DNA of 64,000 nucleotides, taken from NCBI RefSeq assembly GCF_900148505.1, contig NZ_FRXO01000006.1, positions 62,001-126,000 on the forward strand, read 5' to 3'. The notes under the pieces were generated by a model, which saw nothing but the letters and a program-made list of their open reading frames with translations, was not told the origin of the DNA and did not search any database. Source of the stretch: Pseudoxanthobacter soli DSM 19599 (GTDB lineage Bacteria > Pseudomonadota > Alphaproteobacteria > Rhizobiales > Segnochrobactraceae). Positions 54,422 through 63,406 of this stretch are shown here, one piece after another; positions within the stretch are counted from its first letter, which is position 1, and each line of letters begins with the position of its first letter. The position numbers and the translations under genes were made by a program.

Positions 54422-57043
54422 TCACGCTTTCCGCGCCACAACGAACGGGCGGGACCGAGACAGGATGAGGCGCCGGCCTTCGCGCTTGAGGGGGCGGCCG
54501 TCGAGGGCGATCCATTCTCCCTGCCACGGCTCGGAAAAAGCGGCCTCGACATCCGCGCTTGCCCCGCGGCCGAGTTCGGCAAACCGGGTCGGGACGATGA
54601 CGCGGACGGTCTGGTCGTCCGCGGTGCGTTCGAAGGCGAACCACCGCCACCCATCCTCCTCGACATCGAGCGGCGCGTAGCCGCCGCGGACGAGGCACGG
54701 TGTTTCCCGACGCAGGCCGAGCAGGGAACGGGTGAGCGCGAACTTCTCCGCATCGGCCGGGTCGAGGCCCGCGCCGGCATCGTCGGCCGCCTCAAGCGCC
54801 GCCTTTCGCAGCCCCCAGTCCACCGGGCGGCGGTTGTCCGGGTCGACGAGGGAGAAATCGCGAAACTCCGTGCCCTGATAGATGTCGGGCGTGCCGGGCA
54901 GGGTGTGCTGCAGCACCACCTGCTGCAATCCGATCAGGCGGGCGGCAGGCGCGAGCGCCTCGATGAGATCGACGAGAGCGGCACGGAAGGGCTCGCCTTC
55001 CGGCGCGGTCGTCAGCGCTGCCGCGAATTCGCGGGCCGCCTGCTCGTAGGCCTCGTCCGGGGTTTCCCAGTTGGTGTGCCGCTTCGCCTCGCGCAGGGCC
55101 TTCTCCAGATAGGCGTCGATGCGCTCGCGGGACACCGGCCAGGTCGAAAGCAGCGTCTGCACGATCAGCAGCCGGTCGATCGCGTCGGGGCGGTCGACAC
55201 CGTCCTGCCTGCGAGCGAGGCGGGCAAGCAGCGGCTCCTGCTCAGTCAGGAATGCAAGCCAGCGTTCAGGCACGAGACCGAGCGCATCGAGACGCGCGCG
55301 TGTGTCGGGGCCGCGCTTGGTGTCGTGAGTGGCGAGCGGAACGAGATCGCGGGCGCCACCTGCCGCGCGCCGGGCGGCCAGGTCGTGGAGCTCCTCGCGG
55401 GTTCGCGCGGGATGTTCGAGACTGCCGCCGACCTCGTTGACCGAGAGCAGGACGGGCACGCGATAGAGCTCGGTGTCTTCGAACCCCTTCGCCATCGCCG
55501 GCCCGCTCAATTGCTGGAAGCGGCTGCGGAATTCGCGGTCGCTCGCCGTCTCCGGCCGTTCGAGGCGACCGATGAGAAGCGCGACGGCGCTGGCCGTCAG
55601 CGGATCCTCGTTCGCCTCCACGGCCGAACGGATCGCCGTCCAGACCGCGACGTCGTCCTCGGTGAATCCCTCGTCCGTCGCATAGGAACGATAGACCGGG
55701 CAGTGCACGATCATCGCCACGACGGCCTGCCGGATCGCGGCTTCGGTCAGATCGCCGGCGGCCATGGCGTCGTCGAGACCATCGCGGGCGAGGCGGGCGA
55801 GGAGGTCGGCCTCGGCCCTGAGGCTCGTCTCCAGAACCTGCCGCTTGGCGGCGGCAAGACGGCTGGCGAGGGTGCCGGTCAGGATGTGCCGGCGCCGCAG
55901 ATCGTCCTCGATCGCCCGGTAGGCCTCGGGGTCGACGAACAGGCCGTTGATGTCGTTGAGCCGCTCGTATCCGGTGGTGCCGTCGACGGTCCACGACCGC
56001 AGCCGTTCGCCCGGTTCGAGAATCTTCTCGACGAAGATCGGCACGCCCGCACCCACGGCCTCGCGCAGACGCTCGCAATAGCCGGCGGGGTCGACGAGGC
56101 CGTCGATATGGTCGACGCGCAGGCCGTGCACGAGGCCGCGGCGGATGAGATCGAGCGGCAGGCGGTGAACGAATTCGAACACCCCTTCGTCCTCGATCCG
56201 GACGCCGGCGAGTTCCGTGATGTTGAAGAACCGCCGGTAGTTCAGGCTGTGGGACGCCGTGCGCCACCACGCGAGGCGCCAGTGCTGGGCATCGAGCACG
56301 GCGGACAGATCCGCCTCCGCGAGAGCCGCTTCGAGAGCGGCGCGGCCGGCGTCATCAAGCCTGGACAGCCGGCGGCGCGCTTCCTCAGCCCGTCCGATAC
56401 CGATGGCATCCGCCTCGGTCACCAGAGACCGGTAAGTCGCGGCGATGGCTCCGAGCGATGGCTCCCGCGCCGTGGCGGCGTCGAGGAGTTGGGCGACGCT
56501 GTCCGGACAGAGGGGAAAGGCGTGATCCCCATAGGCGACGGCGACGATGCGGCCCGCATCGGCATCCAGGCGTAGAGACAGCGCGCCCGTGTCCACCGCT
56601 TCCTGAAGCGGCGTCCCGAGCACGGGCAGCAGCAGGCGCCCCGATTCCCAGATGACGTCGAACAGCCGCGCCTTCGGCGATGCCGGCCCGAACTCCAGCA
56701 TCTCCATCCAGTGCGGATTCCGGGTGGAAGCCGCCATGTGGTTGGGCACGATATCGATGATCAGGCCCATGCCGTGGCCGGCGAGCGCCCTGGAAAGGCG
56801 CTCCAGCCGATCCTCGCCGCCGAGTTCGGGATTGAGTCTGGTCGGGTCGGTCACGTCGTAGCCGTGGGTCGAGCCCGGCACCGCCATGGTGATGGGGGAG
56901 GCGTAGAGGTGGCTGATGCCGAGATCGGCAAGATAGGGCACCAGCGCCTCGGCATCGGCGAAGGTGAAGTCGCGGTGGAACTGGAACCGGTAGGTGGCGC
57001 GCAATGCGGGCGCGCCGTTGGACGTGACAGGGGCTTGCGTCAT
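54422..57043 (-). CDS. treY: Malto-oligosyltrehalose synthase
   Basis: GH13 enzyme converting the reducing-end alpha-1,4 bond of maltodextrin to an alpha,alpha-1,1 bond; 873 residues, cytoplasmic. YRFQFHRDFTFADAEALVPY and ISHLYASPITMAVPGSTHGY open the barrel. MGLIIDIVPNHMA, HGLRVDHIDGLVDPAGYCER (nucleophile), IFVEKILEPGE (Glu) and ATHDTKRGPDTRAR (Asp) are the catalytic regions. Starts within the treZ stop (ATGA); last gene of glgX-treZ-treY. Confidence 0.95.
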   Translation of the reverse strand: MTQAPVTSNGAPALRATYRFQFHRDFTFADAEALVPYLADLGISHLYASPITMAVPGSTHGYDVTDPTRLNPELGGEDRLERLSRALAGHGMGLIIDIVPNHMAASTRNPHWMEMLEFGPASPKARLFDVIWESGRLLLPVLGTPLQEAVDTGALSLRLDADAGRIVAVAYGDHAFPLCPDSVAQLLDAATAREPSLGAIAATYRSLVTEADAIGIGRAEEARRRLSRLDDAGRAALEAALAEADLSAVLDAQHWRLAWWRTASHSLNYRRFFNITELAGVRIEDEGVFEFVHRLPLDLIRRGLVHGLRVDHIDGLVDPAGYCERLREAVGAGVPIFVEKILEPGERLRSWTVDGTTGYERLNDINGLFVDPEAYRAIEDDLRRRHILTGTLASRLAAAKRQVLETSLRAEADLLARLARDGLDDAMAAGDLTEAAIRQAVVAMIVHCPVYRSYATDEGFTEDDVAVWTAIRSAVEANEDPLTASAVALLIGRLERPETASDREFRSRFQQLSGPAMAKGFEDTELYRVPVLLSVNEVGGSLEHPARTREELHDLAARRAAGGARDLVPLATHDTKRGPDTRARLDALGLVPERWLAFLTEQEPLLARLARRQDGVDRPDAIDRLLIVQTLLSTWPVSRERIDAYLEKALREAKRHTNWETPDEAYEQAAREFAAALTTAPEGEPFRAALVDLIEALAPAARLIGLQQVVLQHTLPGTPDIYQGTEFRDFSLVDPDNRRPVDWGLRKAALEAADDAGAGLDPADAEKFALTRSLLGLRRETPCLVRGGYAPLDVEEDGWRWFAFERTADDQTVRVIVPTRFAELGRGASADVEAAFSEPWQGEWIALDGRPLKREGRRLILSRSRPFVVARKA

Positions 57044-58800
57044 GCGGGCAGGCTCCAGAAGGCGGCCGCGAACGGGGAGAGATGGAGACGGTCGCCGGAC
57101 AGCTCGAACGCCCCAAGGGTTTCGTCCGGCGCAGCAAGGGCCGGCACGGCGATTTCAGCCTCCGTGTCGGCGGTATTGAGGGCGAGAACGAGCGTGCCTC
57201 CCTCGTAGCGCCAGCGCGTCACGATGGCCGTGCCCTCGCACTCCCCTTCCGCGCCGAGGAACGTGCCGGCGGCAAGCGGCCAGATCAGCCGCGCGCGGGC
57301 CTGTGCCAGTCTTCGGAAAGACGCCAGCGCGCATCGCGCGCCGGGAGCCGCATAGTCGCCCTCGGTCAGGACCGCGGACCGGAACGTCTGCTCGTCGAGC
57401 GGATCGGGGAAATCGGCGTCCTCATGACCGATGAAGAAATCCGGAAACTCGGCCCGGCGGCCGGTTCGCACCGCATCGGCGAGATCGCCCCCGAAATCGC
57501 AGAAGAACGGGAACGGCTTCGGCAGCAGCGCCTCCTCGCCCTGGAACAGCAGCGGGATCGAGGGCGACAGCATCAGCACGAAACGCAGCAGCGCGAGCCG
57601 CTCGGGCGCGAGCGCACCGGCGAGCCGGTCGCCAAGCGCCCGGTTTCCGATGTGATCGTGGTTCTGGGCGAAGGCGACGAACGCTTCCGGCGGCAGACCG
57701 GCGCTCGGCGTGCCGCGCGGCTTGCCGCCCGCGTCGGGGTAGGGCTCTCCCTGGAACACGAAGCCTTCCGCGAGCGCCCGCGCCGCTGCCGCGCAGGCAT
57801 CCCGCGCATAGGGTGCGTAGTAGCCGCTACCCTCGCCGCTCGCCAGCACATGGAAGGCGTGGTGCCAGTCGTCGTTCCATTGGGCGGTGAAGAGGCGCGC
57901 GTCCGGCTCGATCCACTCCGCGATGTTGTCGTGGTTTTCGAGCACGAGCCAGGCGTCGGGCCGCACGGCGCGGCAGGCGTGCGCGATCTCGCGCAGGAAC
58001 GTGCCGGCGCCGTCGGTGGCGAAGGCATGGACCGCATCGAAGCGCAGCCCGTCGAAGCCGAAATCGGACAGCCAGTACGCCGCGTTCTCGACAAAGAACG
58101 CCCGGACAGTCCCGTTACCGAGGTCGATGGCCGGTCCCCACGGCGTAGAGATATCCGGCCGGAAGAACGACTTCGCGTACAGCGGCAAGAAGTTTCCGCT
58201 CGGCCCGAAATGGTTGTAGACCACATCGAGCATCACCGCGAGACCCCGCCCGTGGGCCGCGGCGACGAGCGCGCGCAGATCGTCCGGCGTGCCGTAGGCG
58301 CGGTCGGGCGCATAGATCAGCACCCCGTCATAGCCCCAGTTGTGCCGGCCGGGGAACTCGCCCACCGGCATCAGCTCGATCGCGGTGAAACCGGCATTGC
58401 GATAGTGATCGAGCCGGCCGATCAGCGCCCGGAAGGTGCCCTCCGGCGTCGCCGTCCCGACGTGAACCTCGGCGATCACCGCCTCGTGCCAGGGCCGGGA
58501 CAGGCCCTTCGGAGGCGGCACAACGGCCGGGGCGAGCACGCTCCATCCGTCGGCATCCTCCGCCTGCATCCGCGAGGCCGGGTCGGGAACGGCCTGGCCG
58601 TCGATCACGAAGCGATAGCGCAGCCCGGGCACAGCGCCCGCCACGTCGGCCCTGAAGAAGCCGCCGCCCGCTTCGAGCATCGGCAGGATTCCGAGACCGT
58701 CGATCTCGAGGTCGACGGCACTCACGTCGGGAGCGAACAGGCGAAAGCGAACGCCGGATGCTGTCGGCTCCGGCCCGAAGCGGCATGGAGTCGGGATCAT
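57040..58800 (-). CDS. treZ: Malto-oligosyltrehalose trehalohydrolase, copy 2
   Basis: 586 residues, the normal length. N-terminal GVRFRLFAPDVSAVDLEIDG, then AEVHVGTATPEGTFRALIGR, MLDVVYNHFGPSGNFLPLYA, DGLRFDAVHAFATDG (nucleophile), WLVLENHDN (Glu) and FVAFAQNHDHIGNRALGDRL (Asp). Overlaps both neighbours by 4 bp. With treY it makes trehalose from maltodextrin trimmed by the debranching enzyme. It lacks the repeat insertion seen in copy 1 and is quite divergent from it, so the two are not a recent duplication. Confidence 0.95.
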   Translation of the reverse strand: MIPTPCRFGPEPTASGVRFRLFAPDVSAVDLEIDGLGILPMLEAGGGFFRADVAGAVPGLRYRFVIDGQAVPDPASRMQAEDADGWSVLAPAVVPPPKGLSRPWHEAVIAEVHVGTATPEGTFRALIGRLDHYRNAGFTAIELMPVGEFPGRHNWGYDGVLIYAPDRAYGTPDDLRALVAAAHGRGLAVMLDVVYNHFGPSGNFLPLYAKSFFRPDISTPWGPAIDLGNGTVRAFFVENAAYWLSDFGFDGLRFDAVHAFATDGAGTFLREIAHACRAVRPDAWLVLENHDNIAEWIEPDARLFTAQWNDDWHHAFHVLASGEGSGYYAPYARDACAAAARALAEGFVFQGEPYPDAGGKPRGTPSAGLPPEAFVAFAQNHDHIGNRALGDRLAGALAPERLALLRFVLMLSPSIPLLFQGEEALLPKPFPFFCDFGGDLADAVRTGRRAEFPDFFIGHEDADFPDPLDEQTFRSAVLTEGDYAAPGARCALASFRRLAQARARLIWPLAAGTFLGAEGECEGTAIVTRWRYEGGTLVLALNTADTEAEIAVPALAAPDETLGAFELSGDRLHLSPFAAAFWSLPA

Positions 58801-60860
58801 TCATGCCACTCCCACAGCACGAGGGTTCGCGCCGGCAGGGTGAAGGTGCTGCCGCCTTCGAGGCTTGTGCCTTCGAGGTCGTCGCCCGTGGCGAGGATCG
58901 CTTCCCAGTGACCGGACTCGACAGGCGGAGCGACGAACTCGACATCGACATGGGAGGCGTTGAACATGATCACGAGCGAAGGCTCGTCCTCCAGCACCGG
59001 TGCGAGCCGCAGCGTCAGGCACTTGGAGTGCGGGTTGTCCCAGTCCTCCTCGCGCATGCGCTCGCCGCTGGTGTTGAACCAGGCGACATCCGGCTGGCCG
59101 CGGTCGTTGCGGGTGCCGGTCAGGAATTCCGGCCGGGACAGCGAGGAATATTTCTTCCGGATCGCCGCCAGCCGGGCGACGAATTCCGGGAGTTCCGGAT
59201 CGTCGTTCGACCAGTCGACCCAGCCGATCTCGTTGTCCTGGCAATAGGCATTGTTGTTGCCGCCCTGGGAGTTCGAGCGCTCGTCGCCGGCGAGCAGCAT
59301 CGGCACGCCCTGGGACAGGAAAAGGGTGGCGATCAGGTTGCGCTTCTGGCGCTTGCGCAGGGCGTTGATGCCGGGATCGTCGGTCTCGCCCTCGGTGCCG
59401 CAGTTCCAGCTCTTGTTGTCGTCGTGGCCGTCGCGATTGTCCTCGCCGTTGGCCTCGTTGTGCTTGTCGTTGTAGGTGACGAGATCGTGGAGCGTGAAAC
59501 CGTCGTGGGCGGTGATGAAGTTGACGCTGGACCACGGCCGCCGGCGCCCTTCGGAGAAGATGTCCTGGGACGCGGCGAAACGGGTGGCGAAGCTCGGCAG
59601 CAGGCCTTCCGAACCGCACCAGAACTCGCGCACCTTGTCGCGATAGTCGCCGTTCCACTCGGAGAAGCCGGGCGGGAACGCGCCGAGCTGGTAGCCGCCG
59701 GGACCGACGTCCCAGGGTTCGGCGATCAGCTTCAGGCCGCCGAGGGTCGGGTCCTGCAGAATGGCGTTGAAGAACGCATGGCCGGAATCGAACCCGGTCG
59801 GCCGCCGGCCGAGCGTCGTGGCGAGGTCGAAGCGGAAGCCGTCGATGCCGTAGACCGTCGCCCACATCCGCAGCGAGTCCATGACCATCTGCAGCACCCG
59901 CGGATGATCGGTGTTCACCGCGTTGCCGCAGCCCGTCATGTCGTCGTAGTAGCGGCCGTTGCCGGGCAGCAGCCGGTAGTACGAGGCGTTGTCGATGCCC
60001 TTGAACGACAGCGTGGGGCCGAGGTGATTGCCCTCGCAGGTGTGGTTGTAAACCACGTCGAGAATGATCTCTATGCCGGCCTGGTGCAGCCGGTCGACCG
60101 CCTCGCCGATGGAATCGAGCCCGTCCTCGCCGAGATAGCGCGGCTCCGGCGCGAAGAACGACAGCGTGTTGTAGCCCCAGTAGTTGGAGAGCCCGCGGTC
60201 GAGCAGATACTGGTCCTGGGCGAAGGCGTGAATCGGCAGGAGTTCGAGCGCGGTCACCCCGAGGCCCGACAGGTAGTCGATGAATTCCGGCTGGGAGAGG
60301 GCGGTGAAGGTGCCGCGGATCGCTTCCGGCACCATCGGATGACGCATGGTCAGGCCACGGACATGACCCTCGTAGATCACCATCTTCGGCCAGGGGATGC
60401 GGGGATGCTGGCTCGATGAATAGGGTATGCCGGCCACCACGCGCGCCTTGGGCATGAACGGGGCGCTGTCGCGGTCGTCCATGATGAGATCGGCATCGTC
60501 GCCGGCGCCGATCCGGTAGCCGTAGAGCGCATCGTTCCACTGAATGCCGCCGACGAGCATCCGCGCATAGGGGTCGAGCAAGAGCTTGTTCGGGTTGAAG
60601 CGATGCCCGGCATCCGGCGCCCAGGGGCCGTGCACCCGCCAGCCGTAGGTCTGGCCGCGCCCGACGCCCGGCAGGTAGATGTGCCAGACGCCATTGGTGC
60701 ATTCGTGCAGGTCGATGCGCTCGAGCTCGGTCTCGCCGTTGCGATCGAACAGGCAGAGCGTCACGCCCGTGGCATTGTCGGAGAAAAGCGCGAAGTTCGT
60801 TCCCTTGCTGTCGACGGTGACACCGAGCGGGAATGCCGAGCCGGGGAGCACTTGTCTCAT
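58797..60860 (-). CDS. glgX: Glycogen debranching enzyme GlgX/TreX (GH13)
   Basis: Cleaves alpha-1,6 branches of glycogen to supply linear maltodextrin; 687 residues. VLPGSAFPLGVTVDSKGTNF is the CBM48 opening, then VIYEGHVRGLTMRHP, LDVVYNHTCEGNHLGPTLSF, DGFRFDLATTLGR (nucleophile), LKLIAEPWDVGPGGYQLG (Glu), FITAHDGFTLHDLVTYNDKH (Asp). ATG 60860 chosen at the family start; an in-frame start at 60923 would overlap the promoter. First gene of the trehalose operon. Confidence 0.95.
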   Translation of the reverse strand: MRQVLPGSAFPLGVTVDSKGTNFALFSDNATGVTLCLFDRNGETELERIDLHECTNGVWHIYLPGVGRGQTYGWRVHGPWAPDAGHRFNPNKLLLDPYARMLVGGIQWNDALYGYRIGAGDDADLIMDDRDSAPFMPKARVVAGIPYSSSQHPRIPWPKMVIYEGHVRGLTMRHPMVPEAIRGTFTALSQPEFIDYLSGLGVTALELLPIHAFAQDQYLLDRGLSNYWGYNTLSFFAPEPRYLGEDGLDSIGEAVDRLHQAGIEIILDVVYNHTCEGNHLGPTLSFKGIDNASYYRLLPGNGRYYDDMTGCGNAVNTDHPRVLQMVMDSLRMWATVYGIDGFRFDLATTLGRRPTGFDSGHAFFNAILQDPTLGGLKLIAEPWDVGPGGYQLGAFPPGFSEWNGDYRDKVREFWCGSEGLLPSFATRFAASQDIFSEGRRRPWSSVNFITAHDGFTLHDLVTYNDKHNEANGEDNRDGHDDNKSWNCGTEGETDDPGINALRKRQKRNLIATLFLSQGVPMLLAGDERSNSQGGNNNAYCQDNEIGWVDWSNDDPELPEFVARLAAIRKKYSSLSRPEFLTGTRNDRGQPDVAWFNTSGERMREEDWDNPHSKCLTLRLAPVLEDEPSLVIMFNASHVDVEFVAPPVESGHWEAILATGDDLEGTSLEGGSTFTLPARTLVLWEWHE

Positions 60861-60896
60861 GTGGCGGGAGCTCTCTGAGGGGAAGGACCCCCTAAC

Positions 60897-60921
60897 AACC
60901 GCGTGACGGGACAGGCGTTCC
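60897..60921 (-). promoter_or_regulatory. EcfG-like promoter (GGTT variant) of the trehalose operon
   Basis: Minus strand GGAAC (60921-60917), 16 nt, GGTT (60900-60897), 36 bp before the glgX ATG. Trehalose synthesis is a classic general-stress output. Confidence 0.55.
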
Positions 60922-61097
60922 AACCATGGCCGGAAAGGAAATGCCGCGTCGGACGGGCGTCACGATCCGGCCATTCCAGGACTTATGCGCGCCCGCCCGC
61001 GAATGGACGCCGTTCCACGGGCCGGGAAGGCCACTCCGCGAACCCGTTGACCGGCTTGCGGGATCCGGGGTGAGGAGGGCGGACGATTGCGCCCGCG

Positions 61098-61817
61098 TCA
61101 GACGAAATAGTCCGGAGAGCGGCCCCGCAATTTTTCGATGTCCGGGATGACGGCCGAGACGTGGCCGTCCATGGCGGCCTTCGCCCCCTCTGCATCGCCC
61201 GCGGCGATGCAGTCGCGGATCACGGCGTGCTCCGCGAGCACCTGCTCCATCCGCCCGAGGATCGGCAGGGTGAGGCGGCGGGCCCGGTCGACCTGCGCCT
61301 TCACCTGGGTCAGCAGCGTCCAGATGCCGGGATGGCCGGCGAGGTCGGCCACCGCCGCGTGGAAGGCCTCGTCGGCCTCGTGGAATGCGTCGACGTCGTG
61401 GAGCAGGGCGGCGACCTTCTGGCGGCCAATCGCCATGTCGATCGCCGTCATCCGGTTCGGAGCGGCGGCGCGGGTCGCCTTCTCCACGGTGATGCCTTCC
61501 AGCGCCTTGCGGATCAGCACCGCCTCGGGAATCGCGGAGACCGGGATGCGGGACACGAACGTGCCCGATTGCGGGAACACGTCGACGAGCCCGAGTTCCG
61601 CCAGCCTGATCAAGGCCTCGCGCACCGGCGTGCGGCTGACCTGGAAGCGGGCGATCAGCGCCTTGTCCTGGAGCGGCGTTCCCGGCGGGAGCCGCAGGGC
61701 GATGATTTCCGCCCGTAGCACCTCGAAAACCTGCGTCGCGGAGGTGATCCGGCGCGCCGGAGAGGGCCGGAGAAGCGTGTCCGCGGCGGTTGCATCAGGA
61801 AGGGAGGACACGCTCAT
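61098..61817 (-). CDS. GntR-family regulator, FCD subfamily
   Basis: 239 residues from ATG 61817; in-frame ATGs at 61826 and 61850 are alternatives, the last too close to the palindromic operator to be convincing. Winged helix: QVFEVLRAEIIALRLPPGTP, ALIARFQVSRTPVREALIRL and GLVDVFPQSGTFVSRI. FCD domain with EAVLIRKALEGITVEKATRA, FHEADEAFHAAVADLAGHPG and EHAVIRDCIAAGD. Divergent from uxaC, so probably a hexuronate-responsive repressor (UxuR/ExuR-like role). Confidence 0.9.
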   Translation of the reverse strand: MSVSSLPDATAADTLLRPSPARRITSATQVFEVLRAEIIALRLPPGTPLQDKALIARFQVSRTPVREALIRLAELGLVDVFPQSGTFVSRIPVSAIPEAVLIRKALEGITVEKATRAAAPNRMTAIDMAIGRQKVAALLHDVDAFHEADEAFHAAVADLAGHPGIWTLLTQVKAQVDRARRLTLPILGRMEQVLAEHAVIRDCIAAGDAEGAKAAMDGHVSAVIPDIEKLRGRSPDYFV

Positions 61818-61851
61818 TTTGCCCATGGACCGGATCGAACGAATTGACATG

Positions 61852-61863
61852 CTAATATATTAG
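61852..61863. promoter_or_regulatory. Palindromic operator candidate CTAATATATTAG
   Basis: A perfect 12-bp palindrome in the short divergent gap between the GntR gene and uxaC. Placed to overlap both promoters; likely the GntR-type binding site. Confidence 0.55.
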
Positions 61864-61925
61864 TTGTTAGGGATCGCCAAGGCCGCACAAAAACGACAAG
61901 GCCGGCAAGCCAAAGGGGAGGACCG

Positions 61926-63326
61926 ATGGCGCTCAATCCGGACCGGCTGCTGCCGATCGAGGCCGAGGCACGCGCCGTTGCGCGGCGCCTGTTCGCCGAG
62001 GTCGAGAGGCTGCCCATCGTTTCTCCGCACGGCCATACCGAGCCCGAGTGGTATGCGCGGAACCCGGCTTTTCCGGATCCGGCGGCGCTGTTCGTCATTC
62101 CCGATCACTACATCTTCCGCATGCTCTACTCTCAGGGCGTTCCGCTCGAGGCGCTCGGCGTGCCGCGCGTCGATGGCGGCCCGGTCGAGACCGACGGACG
62201 GCGAATCTGGCAGCTGTTCGCCGCGCATTATCGACTGTTTCGCGGCACGCCGTCTCGTCTCTGGTTCGAGCACGCGCTGGAAACCGTGTTCGGCATCGAG
62301 GAACGGCTCTCGCCGGAAAATGCCGACCGCCTCTACGACCGCATCGCCGGGGCACTCGGCGACGAGGCGATGCGGCCGCGCGCCCTCTACGATCGTTTCG
62401 GCATCGAGGCGATCGCCACGACGGACGGCGCGCTCGACGATCTCGCCCATCACGACGCGATCCGCGCGTCGGGCTGGCATGGCCGGGTGGTGCCGACCTA
62501 TCGGCCAGACGCCGTGGTCGATCCCGACCGGCCGGGCTTCGCGGCGGCGCTCGACCGACTGTTCGACCTGACCGGCGAGGCGGAAACGTGGGAGGGCTAT
62601 CTCGCCGCCCATCGCACGCGCCGGGCCTATTTCAAGGCGCGCGGCGCGACCGCGACGGACCACGGCCATCCCACGGCCCTGACCGCCGACCTCGCAACAC
62701 CGGACGCCGCCGCCCTGTTCGACACCGTGCGGGCGGGCACGGCCGATGCCGCCGCCCGCGAACTGTTCCGCGCCCAGATGCTGACCGAGATGGCGCGCAT
62801 GAGCCGGGACGACGGGCTGGTGATGCAGATCCACCCCGGTTCGGTGCGCAATCACAATGCCCTGCTGTTCCAGCGGTTCGGCTTCGACAAGGGCGCCGAT
62901 ATCCCCTCGCGCACCGACTATGTCCACGCTCTGCGGCCGCTGCTTTCCGTCGTCGGCAACGACCCGTCGGTCACGGTGATCGTGTTCACCCTCGACGAGG
63001 CCGCCTATTCGCGCGAACTCGCCCCGCTCGCCGGCCACTATCCGGCGCTGCGGCTCGGGCCGCCGTGGTGGTTCTTCGACAGTGCCGAGGGGATGCGCCG
63101 CTTCCGCGAGGCCACGTCCGAGACCGCCGGCATCTACAACACCGTCGGCTTCAACGACGACACCCGCGCGTTTCTCTCGATTCCCGCCCGGCACGACGTC
63201 GCCCGGCGGGTGGATTGCGCCTGGCTCGCCCGCCTCGTCTCGGACGGCCGGCTCGACGAGGACGAGGCGCACGACATGGCGACGGACCTCGCCTACCGGC
63301 TCGCGAGGGATGCGTATCGGCTTTGA
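61926..63326 (+). CDS. uxaC: Glucuronate (uronate) isomerase
   Basis: Isomerises D-glucuronate/D-galacturonate to fructuronate/tagaturonate, the first step of hexuronate breakdown; 466 residues, cytoplasmic, amidohydrolase fold. LPIVSPHGHTEPEWYARNPA (metal HxH), FVIPDHYIFRMLYSQGVPLE, DGLVMQIHPGSVRNHN, PALRLGPPWWFFDSAEGMRR and YNTVGFNDDTRAFLSIPARH are all typical. GGGGAGG precedes the ATG. Followed by a binding-protein gene, probably of a uronate or oligouronide transporter. Confidence 0.95.
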   Translation: MALNPDRLLPIEAEARAVARRLFAEVERLPIVSPHGHTEPEWYARNPAFPDPAALFVIPDHYIFRMLYSQGVPLEALGVPRVDGGPVETDGRRIWQLFAAHYRLFRGTPSRLWFEHALETVFGIEERLSPENADRLYDRIAGALGDEAMRPRALYDRFGIEAIATTDGALDDLAHHDAIRASGWHGRVVPTYRPDAVVDPDRPGFAAALDRLFDLTGEAETWEGYLAAHRTRRAYFKARGATATDHGHPTALTADLATPDAAALFDTVRAGTADAAARELFRAQMLTEMARMSRDDGLVMQIHPGSVRNHNALLFQRFGFDKGADIPSRTDYVHALRPLLSVVGNDPSVTVIVFTLDEAAYSRELAPLAGHYPALRLGPPWWFFDSAEGMRRFREATSETAGIYNTVGFNDDTRAFLSIPARHDVARRVDCAWLARLVSDGRLDEDEAHDMATDLAYRLARDAYRL

Positions 63327-63406
63327 ACAATGCTGCCGGGACGAAAACGCACCGGCAGAAATCCAGGCGCCAGCAAAAGGCGCCGGCAAAGGGGAGAAAA
63401 CCGACC

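Noticed and set aside
57040-58800. Glycogen branching enzyme
   Set aside because: The motifs DVVYNHFGPSGNFL and AFAQNHDHIGNR and the linkage to treY identify TreZ.
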